DNA of 6,903 bases from Clostridia bacterium (GCA_900769565.1 CAAGHC010000091.1:1-6903); one strand, 5' to 3'; positions 1 to 6,836 are shown, numbered from the stretch's first letter. Notes: a model not told the origin generated them from the sequence alone. Made by a program: numbers and translations.

Positions 1-637
1 GTTCTATCAAGTTTATCCCGATAAACTTATCACAAACTGTTCTAGTGGTGGTCGTCGTATGGAACTTGAAATGATGCAAAGAACGGTACAATTCCACCGT
101 TCGGATACGCATTGCTCGTATGACTTTAACTGTGACGACACGCAAGCACATAACGTTTCGCTATCTATGTGGTATCCTTATACTACTACAACTATAAACG
201 CTTTTGCATTTGATAAATATCGTCTTAGAAGTTTATACTGCTCGGCTATTAGTATTTCTGATTTCCGTGATACTTACACGGACGAGCAACTTGTTGCCGT
301 TAAGAAAAATCTTGACGAGTTTAACGAGTATAAACACTATTTTGATAAAGATTTCTATCCACACTTTGGCTACTCTCGTGAAAAGGGTGCGTGGGGTGGT
401 TGGCAATATCACGATTATACCGACGATACGGGTATTATCCAAGCGTTTAGGCGTAGTGAAAGCAATTCTTCGGTCGCAACGGTTGCGCTCGGTGGGTTAG
501 ATAAAACGGCTACTTACGAATTTACCGACGTAGATACTAACGAAAAGGTAGTTATGACGGGCGAACAGGCTCAAAACTTTGATATCCTAATTCCTACAAG
601 GCACACGGATAAATTTATTAAGTACAAAAAGATTTAG
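1..637 (+). CDS. GH36-type alpha-galactosidase, C-terminal part (5' end outside window)
   Basis: The reading frame is open from base 2, the first complete codon, to the TAG at 635-637, giving about 211 residues; the N-terminal domain and most of the barrel lie outside the window. The ATG at 59 is internal, because typical family sequence precedes it. Seen: residues 11-19 read TNCSSGGRR, the cysteine/Gly-rich motif at the end of the GH36 barrel. It is followed by HRSD, whose Asp (codon 104-106) sits where GH36 enzymes have the catalytic acid/base. Residues after about 150 form the expected C-terminal beta domain, starting near GIIQAFRRSES and ending in a Lys-rich tail. Family knowledge: GH36 enzymes are retaining hydrolases of terminal alpha-galactosides such as raffinose-type sugars. 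The nucleophile Asp is upstream and not visible. Alpha-N-acetylgalactosaminidase activity is the main alternative. No convincing terminator follows, so its transcripts may run on toward the transporter. Confidence 0.85.
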   Translation, partial: FYQVYPDKLITNCSSGGRRMELEMMQRTVQFHRSDTHCSYDFNCDDTQAHNVSLSMWYPYTTTTINAFAFDKYRLRSLYCSAISISDFRDTYTDEQLVAVKKNLDEFNEYKHYFDKDFYPHFGYSREKGAWGGWQYHDYTDDTGIIQAFRRSESNSSVATVALGGLDKTATYEFTDVDTNEKVVMTGEQAQNFDILIPTRHTDKFIKYKKI

Positions 638-678
638 TATATAGTATAAAATTTAATAATAAAAAACTAATTTATTAC

Positions 679-707
679 TTTACAATTAAAATTTTTTACC
701 CTATAAT
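679..707 (+). promoter_or_regulatory. Sigma-70-type promoter of the transporter-esterase unit
   Basis: The -35 box TTTACA (679-684, five of six consensus bases) is separated by exactly 17 bases from a perfect -10 box TATAAT (702-707). Transcription would start near 713-715, giving a leader of about 29 bases before the ATG at 743. The spacer is AT-rich. The -10 box lies inside a perfect inverted repeat, which suggests that a repressor acts here. Confidence 0.75.
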
Positions 708-723
708 AAAATTGATTATAGGG
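699..723. repeat. Perfect inverted repeat over the -10 box, candidate operator
   Basis: CCCTATAAT (699-707) and ATTATAGGG (715-723) are exact reverse complements with a 7-base centre. The repeat covers the -10 hexamer and the predicted transcription start. Dyad symmetry at this place is what a dimeric repressor site would look like. As RNA, most of the left arm would not be transcribed, so a hairpin role in this unit's own transcript is unlikely. It could act as a weak hairpin on transcripts reading through from the upstream gene, but no T-run follows it. Confidence 0.6.
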
Positions 724-731
724 CAATATTT

Positions 732-738
732 AAGGAGA
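732..738 (+). promoter_or_regulatory. Strong ribosome binding site of the transporter gene
   Basis: AAGGAGA lies four bases upstream of the ATG at 743. It is the best Shine-Dalgarno match in the window and fixes the start of the transporter gene. Confidence 0.8.
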
Positions 739-742
739 AATT

Positions 743-1612
743 ATGCCTTACGTATATTTGATTAGTACGGTTCTTTGCTTAAGTTCGTATAGTATTTTCG
801 TTTCCATTTACAACAGAAAAAACAGCGATAAAAAAGACATTTCCGGACTATACAGTTTAATTTGTTTAACCAGTGGTTTTTTGTTTTGGTTAGTGCTGTT
901 TTTGATAGACGGGACCTATGATTTTTCCGTGTTGCCATACTCGCTTTTATTCGCCGTTTGCTTTGGTGTTTGTAACATTGCAAACGTTATGGCGTACAAG
1001 GTTGGCTCTATCGTTTTAACTTCACTTATTTCGCAATTATCCTTAATAGGCGTATCGTGTTGGGGCTTTATTTTTTGGGGTTCTAAAATTACGCATTTAG
1101 TTATAATCGGGCTAGTTTTGGTTGCCGTTGCGCTTTGGCTTTGCCTTTATAAAGGAAAGGAAAAAGAAAGCAAAAAAATCAATTTAACCTGGATAATTTG
1201 CGTTACTTTGGCATTTGTGGGCAACGCTGGTTGTACGATTGTACAAAGAACGCAACAAATGAATTTTAACGGTGAATACGCAGAATTTTTAATGGTTGTC
1301 GCAACCGCCTGTGCAACGCTTTTAGGGTTGGTTAATTATTTAAGAAGTGATAAGCGCGATAGCAAAGTAATTATTAAGACTTCTGGCTATTTACCCGTGC
1401 TTGCCGCAATTTTTAACGGACTAGTTAACTTGTTCGTAATATTGCTCGTGTCAACCACGTTATCACCGAGTTTAATTTACCCCGTAATTGCAGTAGGCTC
1501 GCTCGCAATAACAACCGTATTTTCTAAATTCGTATTTAAAGAGCAAATGCGTTGGTGGCAATGGCTAGGCGTTTTAGTAGGCGCAATCGCCGTCGGCATT
1601 TTATCTATTTAG
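743..1612 (+). CDS. DMT superfamily (EamA-type) membrane transporter
   Basis: A 289-residue integral membrane protein with about ten hydrophobic helices, roughly at residues 2-22, 36-55, 65-84, 89-111, 117-136, 148-167, 179-199, 215-235, 243-262 and 271-289. A Lys/Glu-rich linker at 137-147 separates the two five-helix halves, as expected for two EamA repeats. The end of the second half (FVFKEQ at 263-268, then WWQWLGVLVGAIAVGI) matches the usual end of an EamA repeat. Length and topology are normal for the family. DMT carriers are secondary transporters of small metabolites; some relatives, such as RhaT and the glucose/ribose GRP carriers, move sugars, while many others are exporters. It is the first gene of a unit with the esterase nine bases downstream and lies among glycan-degrading enzymes. 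Sugar uptake is therefore a reasonable inference, but substrate and direction cannot be read from the sequence. The start is set by the AAGGAGA site. Confidence 0.85.
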   Translation: MPYVYLISTVLCLSSYSIFVSIYNRKNSDKKDISGLYSLICLTSGFLFWLVLFLIDGTYDFSVLPYSLLFAVCFGVCNIANVMAYKVGSIVLTSLISQLSLIGVSCWGFIFWGSKITHLVIIGLVLVAVALWLCLYKGKEKESKKINLTWIICVTLAFVGNAGCTIVQRTQQMNFNGEYAEFLMVVATACATLLGLVNYLRSDKRDSKVIIKTSGYLPVLAAIFNGLVNLFVILLVSTTLSPSLIYPVIAVGSLAITTVFSKFVFKEQMRWWQWLGVLVGAIAVGILSI

Positions 1613-1621
1613 TGGTGTTTA

Positions 1622-2728
1622 ATGAAAATTGAAAAGGTAGACAAGAATTTTGACTATAACCCGATTGATGGAAAGGTAGCAGTTGACGTTTACGATATTC
1701 CACACCCTAATTTTAATCTTTGCGGTGTGTTCTTTGATGAAAAGGCAGACGGGTTTATTCGTCTTGACCGTGATGTGGCAGAGAGCGTTAACGAAAACAT
1801 TAAATACCTTAACACGAATACGGCAGGGGGCAGGATTTGTTTTTCTACCGATTCAGACGTTGTTAGAATTGATGTTGACGTCCCTGGTCTTAGCGATATG
1901 ATACATATGCCCAAGACGGGTGCGTCGGCTTTTTCTCTTTTAGAAATAACTGAAAACGGGGAAAAGTTAGTTCGTATTATGTGTCCGTCGTCGGAAAATA
2001 CTAAAGGGTTTATTGCCGAGGCGTGGCCCGTTCACTCATTGCATCCCGAAACGGCAGAGCAAGACATAAAAAACAAAGTAGTTAGAAACTACGTGTTATA
2101 TTTTCCGCTTTATAACCCCGTTTCAAGGGTAAAGGTTATGTTGCGTAAGGGCTCTATCGTTAAGAAGTATAACTATCGTGACGTTAAGCCTATTTTATAC
2201 TACGGTTCGTCTATAACCCAAGGGGGATGCGCAAGCCGTCCTGATAACTGCTATCAAGCGCTTATTATAAAAAAGAATAATATCGATTTTATTAACCTAG
2301 GTTTTTCGGGAAACTGCAAGGCAGAACCGATTATGGTAGATTATTTAACCACTATTGATTGTTCGCTTTTCGTTTGTGATTACGACCATAACGCTAATAC
2401 CGTAGAGTATTTGAAAGATACGCACTTTGCCTTGTACGAGCGTTACCGTAAGGCTAAACCCGACACCCCTATTTTGTTCGTTACTCGCCCTGACCTAAAG
2501 GGAACTAAAGACGATTACGAACGCATTAAGGTTGTAAAAAGCACCTACTTAAAAGCAAAAAGAATGGGTGATAAAAACGTTTATTTCCTTTCTGGAAAAA
2601 GGTTTTTCCATGGCGAGGAAGTTGGTTTATATACGGTTGACGGTTGCCATCCTACCGACCACGGATTTTATTACATGGCTAAAGAAATTTACAAAAAAAT
2701 GGTTGAAATTGACCCGATATTCAAATAA
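1622..2728 (+). CDS. SGNH/GDSL-family esterase with N-terminal beta domain
   Basis: A 368-residue protein in two parts. Residues about 20-185 look like an all-beta domain of the kind that precedes the catalytic domain in GxDLY/SsfX3-like SGNH esterases. Residues about 190-365 are the SGNH hydrolase fold. Block I is YYGSSITQGG (193-202) with Ser197 as likely nucleophile; the usual GDS is GSS here, a known variation. LGFSGN (226-231) supplies the block II Gly, DYDHN (253-257) a likely block III-type Asn, and DGCHPTDHG (340-348) the Asp340/His343 of the triad. All expected catalytic residues therefore seem present. Such enzymes usually remove acetyl or other acyl groups from sugars, which fits the glycosidases around it. 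No signal peptide or membrane segment is seen, so it is probably cytoplasmic. The start lies nine bases after the transporter stop with only a weak GGTG upstream, so translation is probably coupled to the transporter gene. The acyl substrate is unknown. Confidence 0.85.
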   Translation: MKIEKVDKNFDYNPIDGKVAVDVYDIPHPNFNLCGVFFDEKADGFIRLDRDVAESVNENIKYLNTNTAGGRICFSTDSDVVRIDVDVPGLSDMIHMPKTGASAFSLLEITENGEKLVRIMCPSSENTKGFIAEAWPVHSLHPETAEQDIKNKVVRNYVLYFPLYNPVSRVKVMLRKGSIVKKYNYRDVKPILYYGSSITQGGCASRPDNCYQALIIKKNNIDFINLGFSGNCKAEPIMVDYLTTIDCSLFVCDYDHNANTVEYLKDTHFALYERYRKAKPDTPILFVTRPDLKGTKDDYERIKVVKSTYLKAKRMGDKNVYFLSGKRFFHGEEVGLYTVDGCHPTDHGFYYMAKEIYKKMVEIDPIFK

Positions 2729-2743
2729 AACGAATAAAAATTT

Positions 2744-2779
2744 AACAGCCCCGAAAAGATTTTCAGGGCTGTTTTTTTT
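2744..2779 (+). terminator. Rho-independent terminator after the esterase gene
   Basis: AACAGCCC (2744-2751) pairs with GGGCTGTT (2766-2773). The stem continues past one C-A mismatch by pairing GAAA (2753-2756) with TTTC (2761-2764), leaving a 4-base AGAT loop. The last two pairing T bases run into six more (T2774-2779). It starts 15 bases after the esterase stop and closes the transporter-esterase unit. Confidence 0.92.
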
Positions 2780-2812
2780 GTAAAAATCACAGGCGGTATT
2801 TTATAAAACTTA

Positions 2813-2841
2813 TTGACATTGCAAAAAAAAACCGTTATAAT
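2813..2841 (+). promoter_or_regulatory. Fully consensus sigma-70-type promoter of the large hydrolase gene
   Basis: TTGACA (2813-2818) and TATAAT (2836-2841) both match consensus at all six positions and are 17 bases apart. The predicted start is near 2848, leaving a leader of about 28 bases before the ATG at 2876. It lies just after the preceding terminator, so the hydrolase has its own transcription unit. I see no clear palindrome over it. A promoter this strong would need repression or limited translation if the gene is to be inducible. Confidence 0.9.
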
Positions 2842-2875
2842 GTTTAGCAAATTCAAAAAGCATGGGTAAAGAGAG

Positions 2876-5686
2876 ATGAAACACACAAGCATACCGTTTT
2901 GGTCGTGGAACGATAAACTTGAAAAAGACAGACTTTTAGAGCAAATCGAATGGATGAAAAAAGAAAGTTTCGGTGGCTTTATGATGCACGCCCGTTCGGG
3001 ACTAAAAACAGAGTATTTGAGCGACGAATGGTTTGACTGTATTCGTTTTTGCGTAGAAAAGGCAAAAGAACTTGGAATGCAAGCGTGGATATACGACGAA
3101 AACGGTTGGCCTAGTGGTTTCGTTGGTGGAAAACTTTTAGAAAATGAAGAGTTTAGAGAACGTTATCTTTCTCATGGTATAGGCGCTTATGATGAAAACG
3201 CTATATTGCACTATGATTTAGATTTTGACGATTTGCGCTTAACTTCGGATAAAAGTACGAAAAACTGCTTAAATATATATGAAACGGTATCAAACTCTCA
3301 CGTTGACGTATTAAACGGGGAAGTAGTTGATGCGTTTATTCAAAGCACGCACGAGCGTTATAAGGAAGAATTAGGTGGAAAACTTGAAGGCAAGGTCGAA
3401 GGCTTTTTTACCGACGAACCGCAATATTCAAGAGTTGGCGTGCCGTTGCCTAAAAAGATAACGGAGTATTTTAAGGAAAATTATGGGCAAGACCCCATTC
3501 CGCTTTTAGGACATTTATTCGTCAAGAAAGACGGATACCGTAAGTTTAGATACCGTTACTGGAAAGGTTGTCAATATTTATTATTAAACAACTTTGCAAA
3601 GAAAGTATATACGTGGTGTGACCAAAACGGCGTAAAACTTATAGGTCATTACGTAGAAGAGAGAAATAATTACTGGCAAATGATGTTCAACGCAGGTATT
3701 ATGCCTTTTTATGAGTTTATGCACTATCCGGGTATAGACTGGCTTTGCCGTAGTTATATGAATCCTAACGCTGTAAGACAACTTGCAAGCGTCGTTGCCC
3801 AACTTGGCAAAAAGTATAGCCTAACCGAAACGTTTGCAATGACCGGATGGGATGTTACGCCAAGAGAACTAAAAAATATCGCAGATTATCAATACTTGCT
3901 TGGTTGCAATTTAATGTGTCACCATCTCGTGCCGTATTCTGAAACGGAAAACAGAAAATACGACCACCCTGCGCACTTTACGCCGTTTAACCCGTGGTGC
4001 GAAGATAGTATGAAAGATATTAACGTTCACTTCGATATGCTTGGCGAATGGTTAAGGCAAGGCAAAGAGCCCGTTAGAGTGGGGGTATTGCATCCTATAA
4101 GAAGTGCGTACTTTGAATACGAATACGGTAAATCAAAACTTCTTAAAGAGCTTGACGATAGTTTTGAAAGTTTGGGTGAGCAGTTGCACAGTCGTCGTAT
4201 AGCATACCACTTAATAGACGAAACTCTGCTTGCTAAACACGGCAAGGTCAACGGCAATAAGTTGGTGGTAGGTGAATGCGAGTACGATTATTTGGTTTTT
4301 CCTAAAGTGTATACCATGGATAAAACCACCGAACAATGTTTGCGTTCTTACGTTAAAGCCGGTGGTAAAGTGTGCTTAACTGACGGAAAGCCCACCTATT
4401 TAGAAGGTGACCCCTTTGATTATGATTACTTAAATTCTAATATAACGCTGGACGAAATTGAAAAGAGCAATCCGTACACAGTTAAAGTGGACGGGGAAAT
4501 GTATACTGCCCTTAACGTTGTTGACGGCAAGAAATACGTTTTTGCATTAAACAAGACCGATAAAGAGTTAAAGTTTAATATTATTGCGGACGGGCAAGAG
4601 TTTAACGCCGAGTACGACGTTCAAACGGGTAAAACCAAATTCGTAGGAAAAGATTTGATACTTGAAGGTGTTTGCTCAAAAGTATTTTGTTACACGAACC
4701 AAGAAGAGTCGGTAGCAAATAGTGAAACCATTTATATTGCCGACGGCAAGTACGATTTAGAAAGTTTTTCCGACAATTATTTAACTCTAGACTTTGCAAG
4801 ATATTCGTTTGACGGGGTAAATTATAGTGAAAAGGTTGCGATAGTGGGCATATTCCAAACCCTACTTCAAAAGCGTTACGAAGGTAAGGTTTATTTAAAG
4901 AAAAACTTTGACTTAAGATACTTACCGAACAAATTGCAACTTATGGCGGAAAATCCTGAAAGTATAAAGATTACCGTTAACGGAAGCCCCGTGTTGTTTA
5001 GTGATAGACACGAAAACGAGCAAGGTTTTAAACTTGCCGACATAAGTAAGTTTGCAAAACTTGGCGACAACGAGATAGTTTGCGAATATTACTTTTATCA
5101 AAAAGAAAGCGTATACTTTGCACTTTACGGCAAAAACGTGGGTGAAAGTTTGAAAAATGCACTTCTTTACGATACAAGGATAGAGCCTATGTATTTAAGG
5201 GGTGACTTCGGGGTATATTCTAGCAGTTTTGAAAAGGGCAAGCAAAAAAACGTGTGGACTGCAAAAGACTTTTACGTTGATACCCCTAAAAAGCAAGTGG
5301 AAAATATCATTACGGACGGCTTTCCATTCTTTGCGGGAAAAATAAAACTTAAAAAAGAGTTCTATTGCGACGGCGGGAAAACTAAACTTCATTTTAGTGG
5401 ACGCATCCACGCAGTTGAAGTTTACGTGAATGGTAAGAGAGTAGATAAAGTATTGTTTACCGACCAACTAGACGTTACTAATTTTGTAGTAAAGGGCAAA
5501 AACGTTGCAGAATTTATCATTTATACGGGCAATAGAAACTTGTTAGGCCCACACCATGAAAGTGGTGTAGAAGAAAGTTTTGGCGTTGGCCCACATACGT
5601 TTGAAAAAACGGGGTGGTGGGAAGAGTTTAAGTGCCACGACTACGTAGAAAGATATACTTTCATGCGCTTTGGTTTTTTTGATTAA
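2876..5686 (+). CDS. Large multidomain glycoside hydrolase, GH106-like (putative alpha-L-rhamnosidase type)
   Basis: A 936-residue protein. The N-terminus (PFWSWNDKL at 7-15, IEWMKKESFGGFMMHARSG at 24-42, WIYDENGWPSG at 71-81) has the pattern of TIM-barrel hydrolases resembling GH106. FFTDEPQYS (177-185) and YSLTETFAMTGWD (314-326) place Glu181 and Glu318 at positions suited to acid/base and nucleophile; this assignment is inferred from motif position. The barrel seems to end near 395. An alpha/beta segment follows (about 400-510, VRVGVLHP to CLTDGKPTY), resembling the middle domain of related galactosidases. Next come beta segments (about 535-610) and two galactose-binding-like beta-sandwich regions (about 660-755 and 815-935; note VEVYVNGKRVDKV at 847-859). 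No signal peptide is seen, so it is probably cytoplasmic. It has its own promoter and terminator. The ribosome site is weak (GAGAG close to the ATG), yet no better start is visible. True sugar specificity is uncertain; activity on another sugar by a sister family is possible. Confidence 0.75.
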   Translation: MKHTSIPFWSWNDKLEKDRLLEQIEWMKKESFGGFMMHARSGLKTEYLSDEWFDCIRFCVEKAKELGMQAWIYDENGWPSGFVGGKLLENEEFRERYLSHGIGAYDENAILHYDLDFDDLRLTSDKSTKNCLNIYETVSNSHVDVLNGEVVDAFIQSTHERYKEELGGKLEGKVEGFFTDEPQYSRVGVPLPKKITEYFKENYGQDPIPLLGHLFVKKDGYRKFRYRYWKGCQYLLLNNFAKKVYTWCDQNGVKLIGHYVEERNNYWQMMFNAGIMPFYEFMHYPGIDWLCRSYMNPNAVRQLASVVAQLGKKYSLTETFAMTGWDVTPRELKNIADYQYLLGCNLMCHHLVPYSETENRKYDHPAHFTPFNPWCEDSMKDINVHFDMLGEWLRQGKEPVRVGVLHPIRSAYFEYEYGKSKLLKELDDSFESLGEQLHSRRIAYHLIDETLLAKHGKVNGNKLVVGECEYDYLVFPKVYTMDKTTEQCLRSYVKAGGKVCLTDGKPTYLEGDPFDYDYLNSNITLDEIEKSNPYTVKVDGEMYTALNVVDGKKYVFALNKTDKELKFNIIADGQEFNAEYDVQTGKTKFVGKDLILEGVCSKVFCYTNQEESVANSETIYIADGKYDLESFSDNYLTLDFARYSFDGVNYSEKVAIVGIFQTLLQKRYEGKVYLKKNFDLRYLPNKLQLMAENPESIKITVNGSPVLFSDRHENEQGFKLADISKFAKLGDNEIVCEYYFYQKESVYFALYGKNVGESLKNALLYDTRIEPMYLRGDFGVYSSSFEKGKQKNVWTAKDFYVDTPKKQVENIITDGFPFFAGKIKLKKEFYCDGGKTKLHFSGRIHAVEVYVNGKRVDKVLFTDQLDVTNFVVKGKNVAEFIIYTGNRNLLGPHHESGVEESFGVGPHTFEKTGWWEEFKCHDYVERYTFMRFGFFD

Positions 5687-5711
5687 AAGTATAAGTAAAT
5701 AATAAAAAATG

Positions 5712-5750
5712 AAAATCCTTTTGCAGTTTTAAGCAGAAGGATTTTTGTTT
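5712..5750. terminator. Strong hairpin terminator, probably active in both directions
   Basis: AAAATCCTT (5712-5720) pairs with AAGGATTTT (5737-5745). The stem extends inward through a T-G wobble, T-A, G-C and C-G to 13 pairs with an 8-base loop (5725-5732). On the plus strand it runs into TTTTTGTTTT, ending the hydrolase transcript. Read leftward it is followed by CATTTTTTATTATT, so it could also stop transcripts coming from the convergent regulator gene. Confidence 0.88.
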
Positions 5751-5765
5751 TGCCCAATATTACTA

Positions 5766-5845
5766 GTTAAAGAGTGGTTTATAGGTTAAAATGTTGCCCC
5801 TAAAAAATGTTAAAAATTGTTAAATACAATGAAAATGTTGTTAAA
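5766..5845. repeat. Cluster of five GTTAAA hexamers in the convergent spacer
   Basis: GTTAAA starts at 5766, 5785, 5809, 5819 and 5840. The last three are part of TGTTAAA and are 10 and 21 bases apart, about one and two helical turns. The 237-base spacer between the convergent genes (5687-5923) holds otherwise only the terminator and one possible leftward promoter; I see no credible ORF in it. The repeat may be a protein-binding array or only AT-rich drift. Confidence 0.4.
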
Positions 5846-5873
5846 CACGGTGATAAATGATTAATATGACTGT

Positions 5874-5903
5874 ATTATACAAAAAATTGAGCCTTTTTTA
5901 CAA
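5874..5903 (-). promoter_or_regulatory. Possible leftward promoter in the convergent spacer
   Basis: Read on the minus strand, TTGTAA (5898-5903, four of six consensus bases) is followed after 18 bases by a perfect TATAAT (5874-5879). Transcription would start near 5867 and reach the hairpin at 5745-5712 after about 155 bases without a credible ORF. In DNA this AT-rich, chance occurrence is a real possibility. Confidence 0.35.
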
Positions 5904-5923
5904 TTATTTCACTTATAGTAGTG

Positions 5924-6829
5924 TTACACTTTTGGTGTATTAGTATTACTGTAGGTCTTTTTGTAATAAAGAGGAGTAACCCCCGTGATTTTTTTGAAAG
6001 TTCTATTAAAGTGAGAACTATCGAAAAACCCTGTTTCTTGCGCTATCTCGGTAATGGAAAGATTGCCTCTTTCAAGTAAAATTTTTGCGTGTGCAATTCG
6101 GTGTTTGGCGATATAAACTGCAGGGGTCATATTCATCAGTTTATTGAAATACCTTAAAAAAGTGCTTTCGGACAAGTTGCACTCGTTGGCGAGTAGTTCG
6201 TTAGTTATCTTATCGTCGTGGTGCATTGAAATATATGCAATGGCTTTTGAAATAACTTCAGGGTTAGCCTCTTGTCGATTGATATCTTTAATCGGGGTAT
6301 GGATTGAACATATAAAGGAAATAAGCGATAAAATCAAACTACTTGCAATAACTCTTTGAGTATCGGTTTTTTCAAACGACCTATAGTGGGTAAAATGATT
6401 AAGTTCAAGAATAGACCAGTAGTTGTTAAAGAGAGTGAATTTATTCTCGTCAAAAAAGATGGGTGAGTTATTGCTAGGTAAGAATGGTAAAACCTTAAAT
6501 AAGTCGTTGTAGTTTTCGATTGAGTTTAATTCCTTTTCAAACTTGGTAAAGAAGTTGTTTGAAATTAGAATATGTTTTACGGTAAGATTACCTGTGTTTT
6601 TGTATGAGTGAGGAGTGTTTTGCGGAATAATAAACACGTTACCTTTTTTTACGGGTATGTCCGTATTATGAATATGGTGAATGCCAAACCCGTCGCTTAT
6701 GACGTTGATTTCTACGAAAGTATGAAAGTGCATTCCAACCGAACAGTTAAAGTGGGTATAGCAATGCGTTTCGTGTTCGGATAGTGAAAAGTTTTCATCT
6801 GACCATAGTCTAGTGTGTTTAGAATTCAT
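5924..6829 (-). CDS. AraC-family transcriptional regulator with cupin-like sensor domain
   Basis: A 301-residue cytoplasmic DNA-binding protein. Residues about 20-90 look like the AraC-type cupin sensor: HFHTFVEINVISDG (34-47), a Gly-containing turn (KKGNVFIIPQNTPH, 61-74) and His34/His36/Glu40/His74 in metal- or ligand-pocket-like positions. Residues about 190-290 form the AraC/XylS DNA-binding domain with two helix-turn-helix units: LLANECNLSESTFLRYFNK (212-230) and SITEIAQETGFFDSSHFNR (258-276), followed by the typical FKKITGVTPLYYKK. Length is normal for the family. A longer reading from TTG at 6847 adds six residues, but the ATG at 6829 has AGGGG seven bases upstream and is preferred. 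The gene is convergent with the large hydrolase gene. Such regulators commonly activate nearby sugar genes when an inducer binds the cupin; that this one controls the flanking genes is inference from position. Confidence 0.9.
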   Translation of the reverse strand: MNSKHTRLWSDENFSLSEHETHCYTHFNCSVGMHFHTFVEINVISDGFGIHHIHNTDIPVKKGNVFIIPQNTPHSYKNTGNLTVKHILISNNFFTKFEKELNSIENYNDLFKVLPFLPSNNSPIFFDENKFTLFNNYWSILELNHFTHYRSFEKTDTQRVIASSLILSLISFICSIHTPIKDINRQEANPEVISKAIAYISMHHDDKITNELLANECNLSESTFLRYFNKLMNMTPAVYIAKHRIAHAKILLERGNLSITEIAQETGFFDSSHFNRTFKKITGVTPLYYKKTYSNTNTPKV

Positions 6830-6836
6830 AAATTTA

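Noticed and set aside
59..637. Complete small gene starting at ATG 59
   Set aside because: The frame stays open to the left edge, and residues before this ATG carry the conserved NCSSGG motif of GH36, so this is an internal Met of a larger gene.
657..677. A/T-only hairpin TAATAAA...TTTATTA after the alpha-galactosidase gene, as a terminator
   Set aside because: Seven A-T pairs with no G-C and no T-run directly after it; too weak to call, so I leave the end of that transcript open.
5195..5467. Minus-strand ORF of 90 codons inside the large hydrolase gene, and similar overlapping ORFs elsewhere
   Set aside because: They lie opposite or out of frame with clear coding sequence and show no recognisable domain; they are shadows of the real genes.
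5795..5806. Minus-strand AGGGG in the convergent spacer as a ribosome site for a small gene
   Set aside because: No ATG, GTG or TTG follows at a useful distance and the frames close within about ten codons.
5919..5930. Short palindrome AGTGTTACACT over the regulator stop codon as a terminator
   Set aside because: Five-base arms with essentially no loop and no T-run; it cannot form a useful RNA hairpin. The two-way hairpin at 5712-5745 is the better candidate.
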